Source: Rhizobiales bacterium 64-17 | GTDB taxonomy: Bacteria; Pseudomonadota; Alphaproteobacteria; Rhizobiales; Xanthobacteraceae | NCBI GenBank assembly: GCA_001899285.1 | Contig: MKWA01000008.1 | Span: 124,001-188,000, forward strand | Reading direction: 5' to 3' | Length of the DNA stretch: 64,000 nt | In this document: positions 1 to 9,190 of the stretch, one piece after another | Layout: every line of letters starts with the position of its first letter | Position numbering within the stretch: position 1 is the stretch's first letter | Translations under genes and position numbers: made by a program | Notes under the pieces: model-generated | Told to the model about the DNA's origin: nothing | Database searches by the model: none | Seen by the model: the letters and a program-made list of their open reading frames with translations, nothing else

Positions 1-1330
1 GGAACCAGCGGCTCCAGTGCGGCGGCGTCGCATCGGCGCCTTCCAGCCCGCGCGTGACCGGGTGGCGTTTACCGAGTTCGGTCAGCGCCGCGCGGAACGG
101 GCTTTCGCTGACGGTGCCGCTCGGCTCCGCCGGCAGGATCTGGTCGAGCGGCGTGCGCCAGATGCTGGTCTGGCTGGCATAATCCGGGCCGGCCGCGATC
201 AGCACCGCGCCGCCATCGCGCACATATTTGGCGATGTTGTCGAAATAGGCGATCGGCAGCACGCCCTGGCGCGCATAGCGGTCGAAGATGATCAACTGGA
301 ATTCGTTAATCTTCTGTTGGAACAACTCGCGGGTCGGAAACGCGATCAGCGACAGTTCGTTGATCGGCGTGCCGTCCTGCTTCTCCGGGGGCCGCAGAAT
401 GGTGAAATGCACGAGGTCGATCGACGCGTCGGACTTCAGCAGGTTGCGCCAGGTGCGCTCGCCGGCATGCGGTTCGCCGGAGACGAGCAGCACGCGCAAC
501 TTGTCGCGCACGCCGTCGATCGAGACCACCGCGCGGTTGTTGACCGGCGTGAGTTCGCCTTCGAGCGGCGATGCCTCGATCTCGACGATGTTCTGACCCG
601 CGTGCGGGATCTGCACGTCGGCGCGCAGCGTCTGGCCGGGGACGACCACGCGGGTTTCCAACTGCTCGCCATCGCGGCGCACGGTGACGCGCGCCGGGCC
701 GGTGCCGCCCTGATCTTCGACCTTGTAGGTGATCGTCTGCATCTGCCCGACGATGCCGAAGCGGGGCGTGGTCATCAGCACGACGCGGCGGTCGCGTTCG
801 TTGCGCTGGCCGGTGACGAGCGCATGCACCGGTGCGTCGAAGCCGAGCGCGCCGGCATCGGCCGGCACGTCGTGCACGCGGCCGTCGGTGATGAACACCG
901 CGCCGGCAACGCGATCCGGCGGCACGTCGGCGAGCGTCGAGGACAGCGCCGAGAACAGTTTGGTGCCGTCGTTCTCGCCATCGGCCTTGCCGGCCTCGGC
1001 GACGCGTACGTCGAGACCGGGGATGGCTTTCAGTTTCTCGACGATCTCGTCGCGCGCCGCTTCCGTCTGTTGCTCGCGCTGGCCAAATCCTTGACTTGGA
1101 CTCTTGTCGACGATCACGGCGGCGACCGACGGCACCGGATCGCGATCCTCGCGCGTGAACGACGGATTGGTCAGCGCTAACAGCAGCAAAGCGAGCGCGA
1201 CGATGCGGATCAGTGCGCCGCGGCGGCGCGAGGCGATCAGCAGCGCGGCGATCAGCAGCACTGCGGCGGCAGCGGCCCACAGCGCATAGGACGGCAGCAG
1301 CGGCGCGAAGGAGAGGCCGAGATTGAACAT
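1..1330 (-). CDS. vWA / glutamine-amidotransferase-like membrane protein (COG5426-type), C-terminus outside window
   Basis: The 5' part of a membrane protein whose 3' end lies left of base 1. The ATG at 1328-1330 sits 3 bases after the stop of the upstream DUF4159 gene. Two hydrophobic segments occupy roughly residues 10-32 and 40-55. A vWA-like domain follows: DKSPS at about 75 fits the MIDAS motif DxSxS, and ITDG at about 147 supplies a later Asp. Around residues 280-440 is a class-I amidotransferase-like region without an obvious catalytic Cys in the visible part. The gene is last in a MoxR-DUF58-DUF4159 cluster; such clusters are generally thought to assemble or activate envelope complexes. 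The exact substrate is unknown. Confidence 0.8.
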   Translation of the reverse strand, partial: MFNLGLSFAPLLPSYALWAAAAAVLLIAALLIASRRRGALIRIVALALLLLALTNPSFTREDRDPVPSVAAVIVDKSPSQGFGQREQQTEAARDEIVEKLKAIPGLDVRVAEAGKADGENDGTKLFSALSSTLADVPPDRVAGAVFITDGRVHDVPADAGALGFDAPVHALVTGQRNERDRRVVLMTTPRFGIVGQMQTITYKVEDQGGTGPARVTVRRDGEQLETRVVVPGQTLRADVQIPHAGQNIVEIEASPLEGELTPVNNRAVVSIDGVRDKLRVLLVSGEPHAGERTWRNLLKSDASIDLVHFTILRPPEKQDGTPINELSLIAFPTRELFQQKINEFQLIIFDRYARQGVLPIAYFDNIAKYVRDGGAVLIAAGPDYASQTSIWRTPLDQILPAEPSGTVSESPFRAALTELGKRHPVTRGLEGADATPPHWSRWF

Positions 1331-1333
1331 CTG

Positions 1334-4207
1334 CTATTGCCCCAGCCGTTCGAGCAATGCGGGGACGTGCACCTGATCGGCCTTGTAGTTGCCGGTCAGC
1401 GCATACATCACGATGTTGGCGCCGGCGCGGAACGCGAATTCGCGCTGGCGCGGCTCGCCCGGCATCAGCGGCAGCATCGGCTGGCCGTCCGGGCGGATCG
1501 CCCAGGCGCCGGCGAAGTCGTTGGACGTGATCAGGATCGAGGACACGCCGTCGCCGCCGCGCGCGGGCCGCGCCGCCTGTTCTTCGTCGGGTGTTGCGGG
1601 CAGGGCTTCGACCCAGAGCTGGCCTTCGGTGTAGCGGCCGGGAAAGTCCTTCATCAGAAAGAACGTCTTGGTCAGCACATGGTCACGCGGCACCGGCTCC
1701 AGTTCCGGAATGTCGAGGCCGGAGAGAATGTCGCGCAGCGCCTGCGCGCCGGGCGCGTTGGGATCGTTCGGCGTGGTCGTGCCGGCGTCGCGGGTGTCGA
1801 AGATCACCGTGCCGCCTTGCTTCATATAAGCGTCGACGCGCGCCAGCGTCTGCTGCGAGGGCTTCGCCACGCCCGGCACGATCGGCCAGTAGACCACAGG
1901 GAAGAACGCCATCTCGTCGCGCGACGGATCAATGCCGATCGGGTCGCCGGGTTCGAGCGCGGTGCGCTGGCCAAGGAATAATGTGAGCCCTTGCAGGCCG
2001 GCCTTGCTGATCTCGTCGGTGTCGCGGTCGCCGGTGACGATGTAGGCAAGCCGCGTTTTCAGAGTCGCTTTCATCGCGAAATCGTCGGCGGCATTATCGG
2101 TGGAGGCTTGCGGTGCTGCTTGCGTCTGCCGTTGTGCCTGGGCATGCGCCCGCGTCATCGCGCCATCGGTCATCAGTGTGCCTGTCAGCGCTGCGATGAG
2201 GAGTGCGGCGGTGACGCCACGACTTTTCGAAGTATGCCGCGGTGCGCGGCGCAAACGCGTGACGCCGCCGGACAGCCAGAACACGATCAGCGCATCGAGC
2301 ATCAGCATCAGCAGCGCCGCGAACAGGATCGGGCCGCGCAGATCCTGCGGTTCGGTGGCCCGATAGGGTTCGAGCCGCGCGCCGATGCCCGACACGTCGA
2401 GCGGCGTCAGCCGGTCGGCGGGCGCCAGCGCATTGACGGCGACCAGACCCTCCGGCGGGCCATAGAAGCCCGGCGGATTGTCGGCGGTGCCGCGCCCCGA
2501 AAAGCCGGAGCGGACCGGGCGTGCGGTGGCCGGCGGCGGCCCAAACGCGCCGTAGCCGTCGAGGATGCGGGTCGGCGGCACGGCTTCCGTCGCGCGGCCG
2601 GCTTCGGTGTCTGCGGCCGGCGTGCTGCCGGCAAGCGAGACGATGCGCTTGAGCATCTCGACGAACGTGCCGGACAGCGGCAGATCGGACCAGCGCGTGT
2701 CCGATGTCACATGAAACAGCACGATCATTCCCTTGCCGCGCTTGCGCGCAGTCACGAGCGGCGTGCCGTCGCCGAGGGTCGCCCAGGTGCGTTCGGTGAG
2801 TTCAGCATCAGGTTCAGCCAGCACCTGTCGCGTCACGGTGACGTCGTTCGGCACGGTCATGCCGTTAAACGGGCTTTCGCGCGCGAACGCCGTGAGGCTC
2901 TGCGGCTGCTCCCAGCTCAACGCGCCGCCGAGCGTGCGGCCACCGCGGCGCAGTTTCACCGGAATGAGGTCGTCGTCGCTCGCCGCCGCCAGCCGCGGCC
3001 CGGCGAAGCGGATCAGCACGCCGCCGTCCTCGATCCAGCGCGTCAGCTTGTCGTGCGCGTCGCCGGTGACCTTGCCGACGTCGGCGAGCACCAGCAGTGG
3101 CAGCCGTTGATCCAGGAAGCGCGTCACCGCGTCGGCGGGCGCGGCATTGTCGATGATCCGCACATCGGCGAACGGGTTGAGCGCGCGGCCGATATAGAAG
3201 GTCGAGCCGAGCAGCGGCTGCGCGGTGTCGGTCGAGGCGCCGGAGATGACGCCGACCGTGCGCCGCCGCCAGCGCTTGTCGAGCAGTTGCACCGCGCCGG
3301 CGGAACGTTCGCCGACGATCTCGATGCGCGCGGTGTCGTTGCGGATTTCGACCGGCAGGTCGAACGTCGCATCGGTCTCGCGTTCGCCGCTCTTGAACTG
3401 ATAGGCGGCATCGCCGAGCGGTAACCCTTTCAGATCGACCGCGCGCACCATGCCGGTGTCCGCGCTGCCGACCGCGCCGCGCAGCACTTTCACCGACAGG
3501 CCGGATGCCGTGTTCTCGGCGGCGGTGAGCGCCAGCGGCGGCACGATGCCGCCGGCGACCACGGTGAGGCTGCGCTCGCCGGCGACGCGTTTCAGCGCCG
3601 TCGCGAACTCCGCGCCTTTGCCGTCATCGAGACTGTCCGACAGCCAGATCATCTCCACGGCGGGCGTGCGCGCGAGGAAGCGTTCCAGCGGCGCGATCGC
3701 CGCCATCCGGTCGGGCGTATAGGGCTGCGGCCTGATCTGGCGCAGTTGCACGCGCGCCGCGCCGGGCGGCTGCAACGAGATATCCCGTGCGGTCTGCGAG
3801 ACCGGGACGATGGCGACGCCGCGGCCGTCGGCCTCGGCGCGGCCGATCAATTCGTCGGCGGTGCGGATGCGCGCATCCCAGGTCGCGGCGGCGGCCCAGC
3901 CGTCGTCGATCAGGATCGCCAGCGGCGCCGAGCGCTCCGAGGTGGCGAGGGACGGATTCCACAGCGGGCCGGCGGCGGCGATGATGACGAGCGCGGCGAG
4001 CAACAGCCGCAGCAGGGTCAGCCACCACGGCGTGCGGGCCGGCTGCTGCTCCTTCGGCGCGATGTCGAACAGGAGCCGCGTCGGCGGAAAGGCGATACGC
4101 TGTGGGCGCGGCGGCACCAGCCGCAGCAGCCACCACAGGACCGGCAGGCTGATCAGTCCGAGCAGGATCAGCGGTTGCGCGAAAGCAAGTGGCAGGCTGC
4201 CGATCAT
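1334..4207 (-). CDS. BatA N-terminal / DUF4159 domain membrane protein
   Basis: A 957-residue protein. The N-terminus has the BatA-type pair of hydrophobic segments (about residues 5-30 and 62-82). A degenerate vWA-like region follows, in which the metal site reads IDDGWA rather than DxSxS, so metal binding is doubtful. A transmembrane segment lies near residue 640, and an Ala/Gln-rich secretory-looking stretch leads into DUF4159 over about the last 220 residues. The start overlaps the stop of the DUF58 gene by 4 bases (ATGA), indicating translational coupling. The role is inferred from context: a periplasm-exposed partner of the MoxR ATPase. Function is not known. Confidence 0.85.
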   Translation of the reverse strand: MIGSLPLAFAQPLILLGLISLPVLWWLLRLVPPRPQRIAFPPTRLLFDIAPKEQQPARTPWWLTLLRLLLAALVIIAAAGPLWNPSLATSERSAPLAILIDDGWAAAATWDARIRTADELIGRAEADGRGVAIVPVSQTARDISLQPPGAARVQLRQIRPQPYTPDRMAAIAPLERFLARTPAVEMIWLSDSLDDGKGAEFATALKRVAGERSLTVVAGGIVPPLALTAAENTASGLSVKVLRGAVGSADTGMVRAVDLKGLPLGDAAYQFKSGERETDATFDLPVEIRNDTARIEIVGERSAGAVQLLDKRWRRRTVGVISGASTDTAQPLLGSTFYIGRALNPFADVRIIDNAAPADAVTRFLDQRLPLLVLADVGKVTGDAHDKLTRWIEDGGVLIRFAGPRLAAASDDDLIPVKLRRGGRTLGGALSWEQPQSLTAFARESPFNGMTVPNDVTVTRQVLAEPDAELTERTWATLGDGTPLVTARKRGKGMIVLFHVTSDTRWSDLPLSGTFVEMLKRIVSLAGSTPAADTEAGRATEAVPPTRILDGYGAFGPPPATARPVRSGFSGRGTADNPPGFYGPPEGLVAVNALAPADRLTPLDVSGIGARLEPYRATEPQDLRGPILFAALLMLMLDALIVFWLSGGVTRLRRAPRHTSKSRGVTAALLIAALTGTLMTDGAMTRAHAQAQRQTQAAPQASTDNAADDFAMKATLKTRLAYIVTGDRDTDEISKAGLQGLTLFLGQRTALEPGDPIGIDPSRDEMAFFPVVYWPIVPGVAKPSQQTLARVDAYMKQGGTVIFDTRDAGTTTPNDPNAPGAQALRDILSGLDIPELEPVPRDHVLTKTFFLMKDFPGRYTEGQLWVEALPATPDEEQAARPARGGDGVSSILITSNDFAGAWAIRPDGQPMLPLMPGEPRQREFAFRAGANIVMYALTGNYKADQVHVPALLERLGQ

Positions 4208-5148
4208 GCGGCGCCTCGCTCGTCGGTTGCGGGCAATGCGGCCGGCGCGAAATCACGTCCCATCCGGGTATGCAGCGCGAGCAGCAATTCGTTCGGGCTG
4301 CGGTCGGTGCGATGCACGACGAAGCTCCAGCCGCGTCGTTCCGCTTGCGCGCGCAGCCCCGCGCGATGCGCATCGAGCCGTGCGCGGTAATCGTCGCGCC
4401 AGGTTTCGGCGCGGCCGGCGGTGATCGCGCCGGCGCCCTCCGGTTCGACGAATTCGACGCGGCCGGAATAGGGGAACGTCTCTTCCGCGGGATCGACCAC
4501 TTGCACGAGGTGACCGTGCGCGCCGGTCGCCGACAGCATGGCGATGGTCTGCGCGATCTCGGCAAGCGGCGACCACAGGTCCGAGAACACGACGATTTCC
4601 GACAACGGCGATGGCGCGAATTGCGGCGGCAGACTCGGCCGTGCTGTCGAATCGTGCAGGATCGCTTCCGCCATTTTCTCGATCACGTTGCGGCTGGCGC
4701 TCGGCCGCAGCAAGCCGGGAATGCCGGCGCGCTCGCCGCCTTGCACCAGGATTTCCGCGAGCGCGAAGCTCAACACCAGCGTGCGTTCGAGCTTGCTCAC
4801 CGGCGCGAGCTTCGACTGGAATGCCATCGACGGCGAACGGTCCGGCCACAGCCACACGGTGTGCGAGGCTTCCCATTCGCGCTCGCGCACATAGAGGTGA
4901 TCGTCGCGCGCGGAGCGCCGCCAATCGACGCGGTGCGCGGCCTCGCCGGAGACGAAGCGGCGGAATTGCCAGAAATTCTCGCCGACGCCGGCGCGCCGCC
5001 GTCCGTGCGTGCCGTGGATGATGGTCGCGGCGACGCGATGTGCGTCGAGGATCAGGCGCGGCATCGTGTCCGCCAGCGCGCGGCCGCTTCCGGTCGCGCG
5101 GGTGACGGCGGTGTTTTCGAGGTCGGTGCCGGCGCGGGCCGTGGCCAT
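4204..5148 (-). CDS. DUF58 domain-containing protein
   Basis: A 314-residue protein with the DUF58 signature DWRRSAR at about 75-81 followed by a YVREREWE element. DUF58 proteins regularly accompany MoxR AAA+ ATPases and vWA proteins, and have a vWA-like fold in the C-terminal half. No membrane segment is evident, so it is probably cytosolic. It lies 32 bases downstream of the MoxR gene and overlaps the DUF4159 gene by 4 bases, so it belongs to the same operon. The biochemical role is not established for the family. Confidence 0.9.
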   Translation of the reverse strand: MATARAGTDLENTAVTRATGSGRALADTMPRLILDAHRVAATIIHGTHGRRRAGVGENFWQFRRFVSGEAAHRVDWRRSARDDHLYVREREWEASHTVWLWPDRSPSMAFQSKLAPVSKLERTLVLSFALAEILVQGGERAGIPGLLRPSASRNVIEKMAEAILHDSTARPSLPPQFAPSPLSEIVVFSDLWSPLAEIAQTIAMLSATGAHGHLVQVVDPAEETFPYSGRVEFVEPEGAGAITAGRAETWRDDYRARLDAHRAGLRAQAERRGWSFVVHRTDRSPNELLLALHTRMGRDFAPAALPATDERGAA

Positions 5149-5180
5149 TTCCGTGGTCTTGTCCGTAGTCTTGCCTGTCC

Positions 5181-6179
5181 CTAGCCGAGTCGCGCCGCCA
5201 GCCGGCCGATCACCGCGGCGACGCTCTCGCCCTCGGCGCGCGCCGAGAAGGTGAGCGCCATGCGGTGCTTCAGCACCGGTTCAGCCAGCGCGACGACATC
5301 GTCAACCGATGGAGCAAGACGTCCTTGCAGCAGCGCGCGGGCGCGGCAGGCGAGCATCAGCGCCTGGCTGGCGCGCGGACCCGGACCCCAGGAGATTGAT
5401 TTGCTCAGATCGCCGGCGTCCGGTCCCGGACGTGCCGAGCGCACCAGCTTGAGGATCGCATCGACCACGCTGTCGCCGACCGGCAGGCGGCGCACCAGGC
5501 GCTGCGCGGCGAGCAGGTCGTCGGCGGTCATCGCTGTTTTCACCATGCTCTCTTCGGCGCCGGTGGTGTCGAACAGGATGCGGCGTTCTGCCGCTTCGTC
5601 CGGATAGTCGACGTCGATCTCCATCAGGAAGCGGTCGAGCTGCGCTTCCGGCAATGGGTAAGTGCCTTCCTGCTCCAGCGGGTTCTGCGTCGCCAGCACA
5701 TGGAACGGCTTCGGCAGGTTGTGGCGGTTGCCGGCGACGGTGATGTGCTGCTCCTGCATCGCCTGCAGCAGTGCCGACTGGGTGCGCGGCGAGGCGCGGT
5801 TGATCTCGTCGGCCATCAGCAGTTGCGCGAACACCGGGCCGGAGATGAAGCGAAAGCCGCGTTGCCCGCCGGCGCTTTCCTCCAGCACTTCGGTGCCGAG
5901 AATGTCGGACGGCATCAGGTCCGGCGTGAACTGGATGCGGCGGGCGTCGAGCCCGAGCGCGCCGCCCATGGTTTCAACGAGCTTGGTCTTGGCGAGACCC
6001 GGCACGCCGACCAGCAGCGCGTGGCCGCCGGAGAGCACGGTGATCAGCGCGCGCTCGACCACGGTCTCCTGGCCGAAAATCACTGCGCCGATCGCGTCGC
6101 GTGCGGCGCGGACATGGGCGGAGGTCGCCTCCGCCTGGCGCACGATCATGTCTTCGAGTTTCTCAGGGGTCGCCGTCAT
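5181..6179 (-). CDS. MoxR-family AAA+ ATPase
   Basis: A 332-residue ATPase. Walker A is GVPGLAKT (about 58-65) and Walker B is LLMADEIN (about 120-127), followed by the RTQSALL segment typical of MoxR. Length is normal for the family. MoxR proteins are chaperone-like ATPases that act with vWA and DUF58 proteins, as encoded immediately downstream here. It is the first gene of the four-gene minus-strand cluster. Its promoter must lie in the 217-base gap to the divergent DUF1285 gene, where I see no clear -35/-10 pair. Confidence 0.92.
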   Translation of the reverse strand: MTATPEKLEDMIVRQAEATSAHVRAARDAIGAVIFGQETVVERALITVLSGGHALLVGVPGLAKTKLVETMGGALGLDARRIQFTPDLMPSDILGTEVLEESAGGQRGFRFISGPVFAQLLMADEINRASPRTQSALLQAMQEQHITVAGNRHNLPKPFHVLATQNPLEQEGTYPLPEAQLDRFLMEIDVDYPDEAAERRILFDTTGAEESMVKTAMTADDLLAAQRLVRRLPVGDSVVDAILKLVRSARPGPDAGDLSKSISWGPGPRASQALMLACRARALLQGRLAPSVDDVVALAEPVLKHRMALTFSARAEGESVAAVIGRLAARLG

Positions 6180-6396
6180 GCTGGCTCCGTCTCGCTCACA
6201 TCCATTCGGTATTCGCGTTGCGTTGTCGCGTGCGTTCTTTGCACACCGCCTGCCAGCGAAAGGGCGATCCCGGATATCGACCGGCGCTGATAGAGTGGCT
6301 TTGTCGAAGGACAGCTTACGCTATCTTCCGGCCGTCCGGTGCTGAATCACGAAAATGCGAACAGGCATCTAGGACGTTGAACTGCATAGGCAAACC

Positions 6397-6984
6397 ATGG
6401 CGAAGACAGGGCAGAGCGGGCTGGATGCGCTGGTGGCAGGGGTGCCGCGCGGCGAGCGCGGGCCGCCGCCCGTGCATCTGTGGAATCCGCCGTTCTGCGG
6501 CGACATTGATATGCGGATCGCCGGCGATGGAACCTGGTTCTATATGAAGACGCCGATCGGCCGGCCGGCGCTGGTCAAGCTGTTCGCCTCGGTACTCAAG
6601 CGGGAGGGCGACCGCTATTTCCTGGTCACGCCTGTGGAGAAAGTCGGCATCACCGTCGATGACGCGCCGTTCCTGGCGGTGGAGATGCGGCAGGAAGAGG
6701 GCGGCGAACACCCGATCTTGCGATTCCGCACCAATGTCGATGACTGGGTAGACTGCGGCGCCGGGCACGGCTTGCGGTTCGAGGCGGAATCGGCGACCGG
6801 CGGGCTCAAGCCCTATCTGCATGTCCGGCGCGATCTGTGGGCGAAGGTGACGCGGGCGCTGTTTTATGACCTTGTCGCGCTGGGCGAGGAGCGCGACGTG
6901 GACGGACGGCGCATGTTCGGCGTCGCCTCGGCCGGGGTCTTCTTCCCCATGGCCGAGGCCGACAGCCTCAGGGAGTTCGCATGA
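6397..6984 (+). CDS. DUF1285 domain-containing protein
   Basis: A 195-residue soluble protein matching DUF1285: an N-terminal PVHLWNPP element, a CGDIDMRI turn, and a FYMKTPIGRPALVKLF segment. The family consists of paired beta-barrel domains of unknown function. It is the first gene of a plus-strand operon; its stop overlaps the start of the CoA pyrophosphatase gene by 4 bases (ATGA). The ATG was chosen because translation from it begins with a typical short leader before the conserved region. No function should be inferred beyond family membership. Confidence 0.85.
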   Translation: MAKTGQSGLDALVAGVPRGERGPPPVHLWNPPFCGDIDMRIAGDGTWFYMKTPIGRPALVKLFASVLKREGDRYFLVTPVEKVGITVDDAPFLAVEMRQEEGGEHPILRFRTNVDDWVDCGAGHGLRFEAESATGGLKPYLHVRRDLWAKVTRALFYDLVALGEERDVDGRRMFGVASAGVFFPMAEADSLREFA

Positions 6985-7646
6985 GCGTTGAGGCGGCGCG
7001 TGCCGCGATCTTTTCCTCGGACGATTTCTTCGCGCGCGCGGCGGAACGGCTGACGCTCGATGTCCCCGCGGGCTTGCGCGATCCCAAAATCGTGCCGAAG
7101 CGCGGCGACCATGACATCGATCCGGTGATGACCGAGATCGCCATGGTGCGGCCGATTCGCCCGGCGGCGGTGCTGGTGCCGATCGTCGAGCGCGACGAGC
7201 CGACCGTGCTGTTCACCCAGCGCGCCGCGCATCTGCCCGACCATCCGGGGCAGATTTCCTTTCCTGGGGGCAAGATCGATCCGGGCGACGCCGATCCGCT
7301 GGCGGCGGCGTTGCGCGAGGCGGAGGAGGAGATCGGCCTCGACCGGGCTTTCGTGACGCCGATCGGGTATCTCGATCTCTATATGACCACGCTCGGCTAT
7401 CGCATCGTGCCGACGGTGGCGCGGGTGTCGCCCGATTTCGCGCTGACGCTCAACACCGCCGAGGTCGATCATGTGTTCGAGGTGCCGCTTCCGTTTCTGC
7501 TGGAGCCGGGCAACCGCAAGACGACCACGCGCGAATGGAAGGGCCTGCCGCGCACCGTCTATGCGGTGCCGTTCGGCGAGCGCAATATCTGGGGTGTGAC
7601 CGCCGGCATCCTGAAGAATCTCCACGACCGGATTCTCGGCCCATGA
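6981..7646 (+). CDS. CoA pyrophosphatase (Nudix hydrolase)
   Basis: A 221-residue Nudix enzyme. The Nudix box runs from GGKIDPGD (about 96-103) to REAEEEIGL (about 112-120). Just upstream, residues about 78-97 fit the UPF0035/CoA-Nudix signature (Q-R-x-x-H-L-x-x-H-x-G-Q-x-x-F-P-G-G), which separates CoA pyrophosphatases from other Nudix enzymes. The expected reaction is cleavage of CoA or acyl-CoA to phosphopantetheine and 3',5'-ADP. It is translationally coupled to the DUF1285 gene. Confidence 0.92.
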   Translation: MSVEAARAAIFSSDDFFARAAERLTLDVPAGLRDPKIVPKRGDHDIDPVMTEIAMVRPIRPAAVLVPIVERDEPTVLFTQRAAHLPDHPGQISFPGGKIDPGDADPLAAALREAEEEIGLDRAFVTPIGYLDLYMTTLGYRIVPTVARVSPDFALTLNTAEVDHVFEVPLPFLLEPGNRKTTTREWKGLPRTVYAVPFGERNIWGVTAGILKNLHDRILGP

Positions 7647-7682
7647 CGTTTCCTGGCCCATGATGATGAGCATGATCCGATC

Positions 7683-7949
7683 ATGATCCGTCCCGTGCTC
7701 ACCGAGGTGGCGCTGTTTCTGGTGCCGTTCGTGTTGTACGCCGTATTCCTGGTGGCGACGCGGCGCGGACTGCTGCATCCGGACAACTGGCCGTGGGCGC
7801 GGCTCGCGTGGCTGACCATCGCCGCGCTGATCCTGATGCTGTCGAGCTTCATCTATCTCGCCAATCATTCCGGCGCGCCGGTCGGCCGTGAATACGTGCC
7901 GGCGCATGTGGACGAGAGCGGTCAGTTCGTGCCGGGGCGGATCCGATGA
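7683..7949 (+). CDS. DUF6111 family small membrane protein
   Basis: An 88-residue protein with two predicted transmembrane helices (about 5-23 and 39-60) and a polar C-terminal tail, resembling DUF6111 of Alphaproteobacteria. It lies 36 bases after the CoA pyrophosphatase gene and overlaps cca by 4 bases (ATGA). The conserved position between these two genes suggests co-transcription. No function is known. Confidence 0.8.
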   Translation: MIRPVLTEVALFLVPFVLYAVFLVATRRGLLHPDNWPWARLAWLTIAALILMLSSFIYLANHSGAPVGREYVPAHVDESGQFVPGRIR

Positions 7950-9184
7950 GCGAGCGCGTGACCATCACCGATGCGCCGTGGCTCGTCTCCGGGCCGCTGT
8001 CGCAACTGATGCTCGCGCTCAACAGTGGCGGTGAGGAAGCGCGCGTGGTCGGCGGCGCGGTGCGCAATGCGCTGCTCGGCGAGCCGATCGGCGACATCGA
8101 CATCGCCACCACGGCGCTGCCGGACGAGGTGCTGGCCCGCGCCGATCGCGCCGGCTTCAAGGCGGTGCCGACCGGCATCGCCCACGGCACCGTGACGGTG
8201 GTGATCGAGAGCAGGCCGTTCGAGGTCACGACCTTGCGGCAGGATGTCGAGACCTTCGGCCGGCATGCGACGGTGGCATTCGGGCGCGACTGGACGGTGG
8301 ATGCGCAGCGCCGCGACTTCACCATGAACGCGTTGAGCGCCGGTCTCGACGGCCGTGTCCACGATCCGGTCGGCGGGTTGCCGGACCTGCGCGCGCGGCA
8401 TGTGCGTTTCATCGGCGAGCCGTCGCGGCGGATCGAGGAGGATTATCTGCGCATCCTGCGCTTCTTCCGCTTTCATGCCGCCTACGGCCGCGGCGATCTC
8501 GACCATGACGGATTGCTCGCCTGCATCCGCGGCCGCGAGGGGCTCGACCGGCTGTCGCGCGAGCGCGTGCGCGCCGAGCTGGTCAAGCTTCTGGTCGCGC
8601 CGGGCGCGGTCGCGACGCTGACGGCGATGAATGATTCAGGATTGTTGACGCGCGTGCTCGCCGGCGTCGCCAATCTTGTGCACCTCGAGCGGCTCGTCGC
8701 CATCGAGCAGGCGCTCCCATTGCCGGGCGCGGCGATGCGCCGGCTCGGCGTCATGGCGGTGACGATCGTCGAGGATGCCGAGCGGCTGCGCGACCGGTTG
8801 CGGCTGACCAACTCCGAGTTTGACCGGCTGATCTCCATCGCCGAGGACTGGTGGCGCGGTCCGCCGCCGATCCCGAACCGCGCGCGGGTGATGCTGTACG
8901 AAGCCGGGCCGGAGAATTTCACCGATCACGCGCTGGTCGGCTGGTCGCGCTCGCACGCGGCGGTGAACGATCCGGCGTGGGCCGCCTATACGACGCTGCC
9001 GCAGCGCTGGTCGGTGCCGGTGTTTCCGCTGCGCGCCGCCGACTTCATGACGCGCGGCGTCGCCAAGGGCCCGGCGCTCGGCGCAGCTCTTGCGACGGCC
9101 GAACATGCCTGGATCGCCGCCGGCTTCCCGACCGATCCGGCGACGGTCGCGCAGATCGCCGATCAGGCCGCGCGAACGGACTAG
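7946..9184 (+). CDS. cca: CCA tRNA nucleotidyltransferase / poly(A) polymerase family
   Basis: A 412-residue class II nucleotidyltransferase. The VGGAVRNALLG element (about 33-43) precedes the catalytic GDIDIATT motif, giving the two metal-binding Asp residues. RRDFTMNAL (about 126-134) and RRIEEDYLRILRFFRF (about 158-173) are the nucleotide- and tRNA-binding motifs. It adds or repairs the 3' CCA end of tRNAs. A related poly(A) polymerase activity cannot be excluded by sequence alone. It is the last gene of the DUF1285 operon. Confidence 0.93.
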   Translation: MSERVTITDAPWLVSGPLSQLMLALNSGGEEARVVGGAVRNALLGEPIGDIDIATTALPDEVLARADRAGFKAVPTGIAHGTVTVVIESRPFEVTTLRQDVETFGRHATVAFGRDWTVDAQRRDFTMNALSAGLDGRVHDPVGGLPDLRARHVRFIGEPSRRIEEDYLRILRFFRFHAAYGRGDLDHDGLLACIRGREGLDRLSRERVRAELVKLLVAPGAVATLTAMNDSGLLTRVLAGVANLVHLERLVAIEQALPLPGAAMRRLGVMAVTIVEDAERLRDRLRLTNSEFDRLISIAEDWWRGPPPIPNRARVMLYEAGPENFTDHALVGWSRSHAAVNDPAWAAYTTLPQRWSVPVFPLRAADFMTRGVAKGPALGAALATAEHAWIAAGFPTDPATVAQIADQAARTD

Positions 9185-9190
9185 GCGCGA

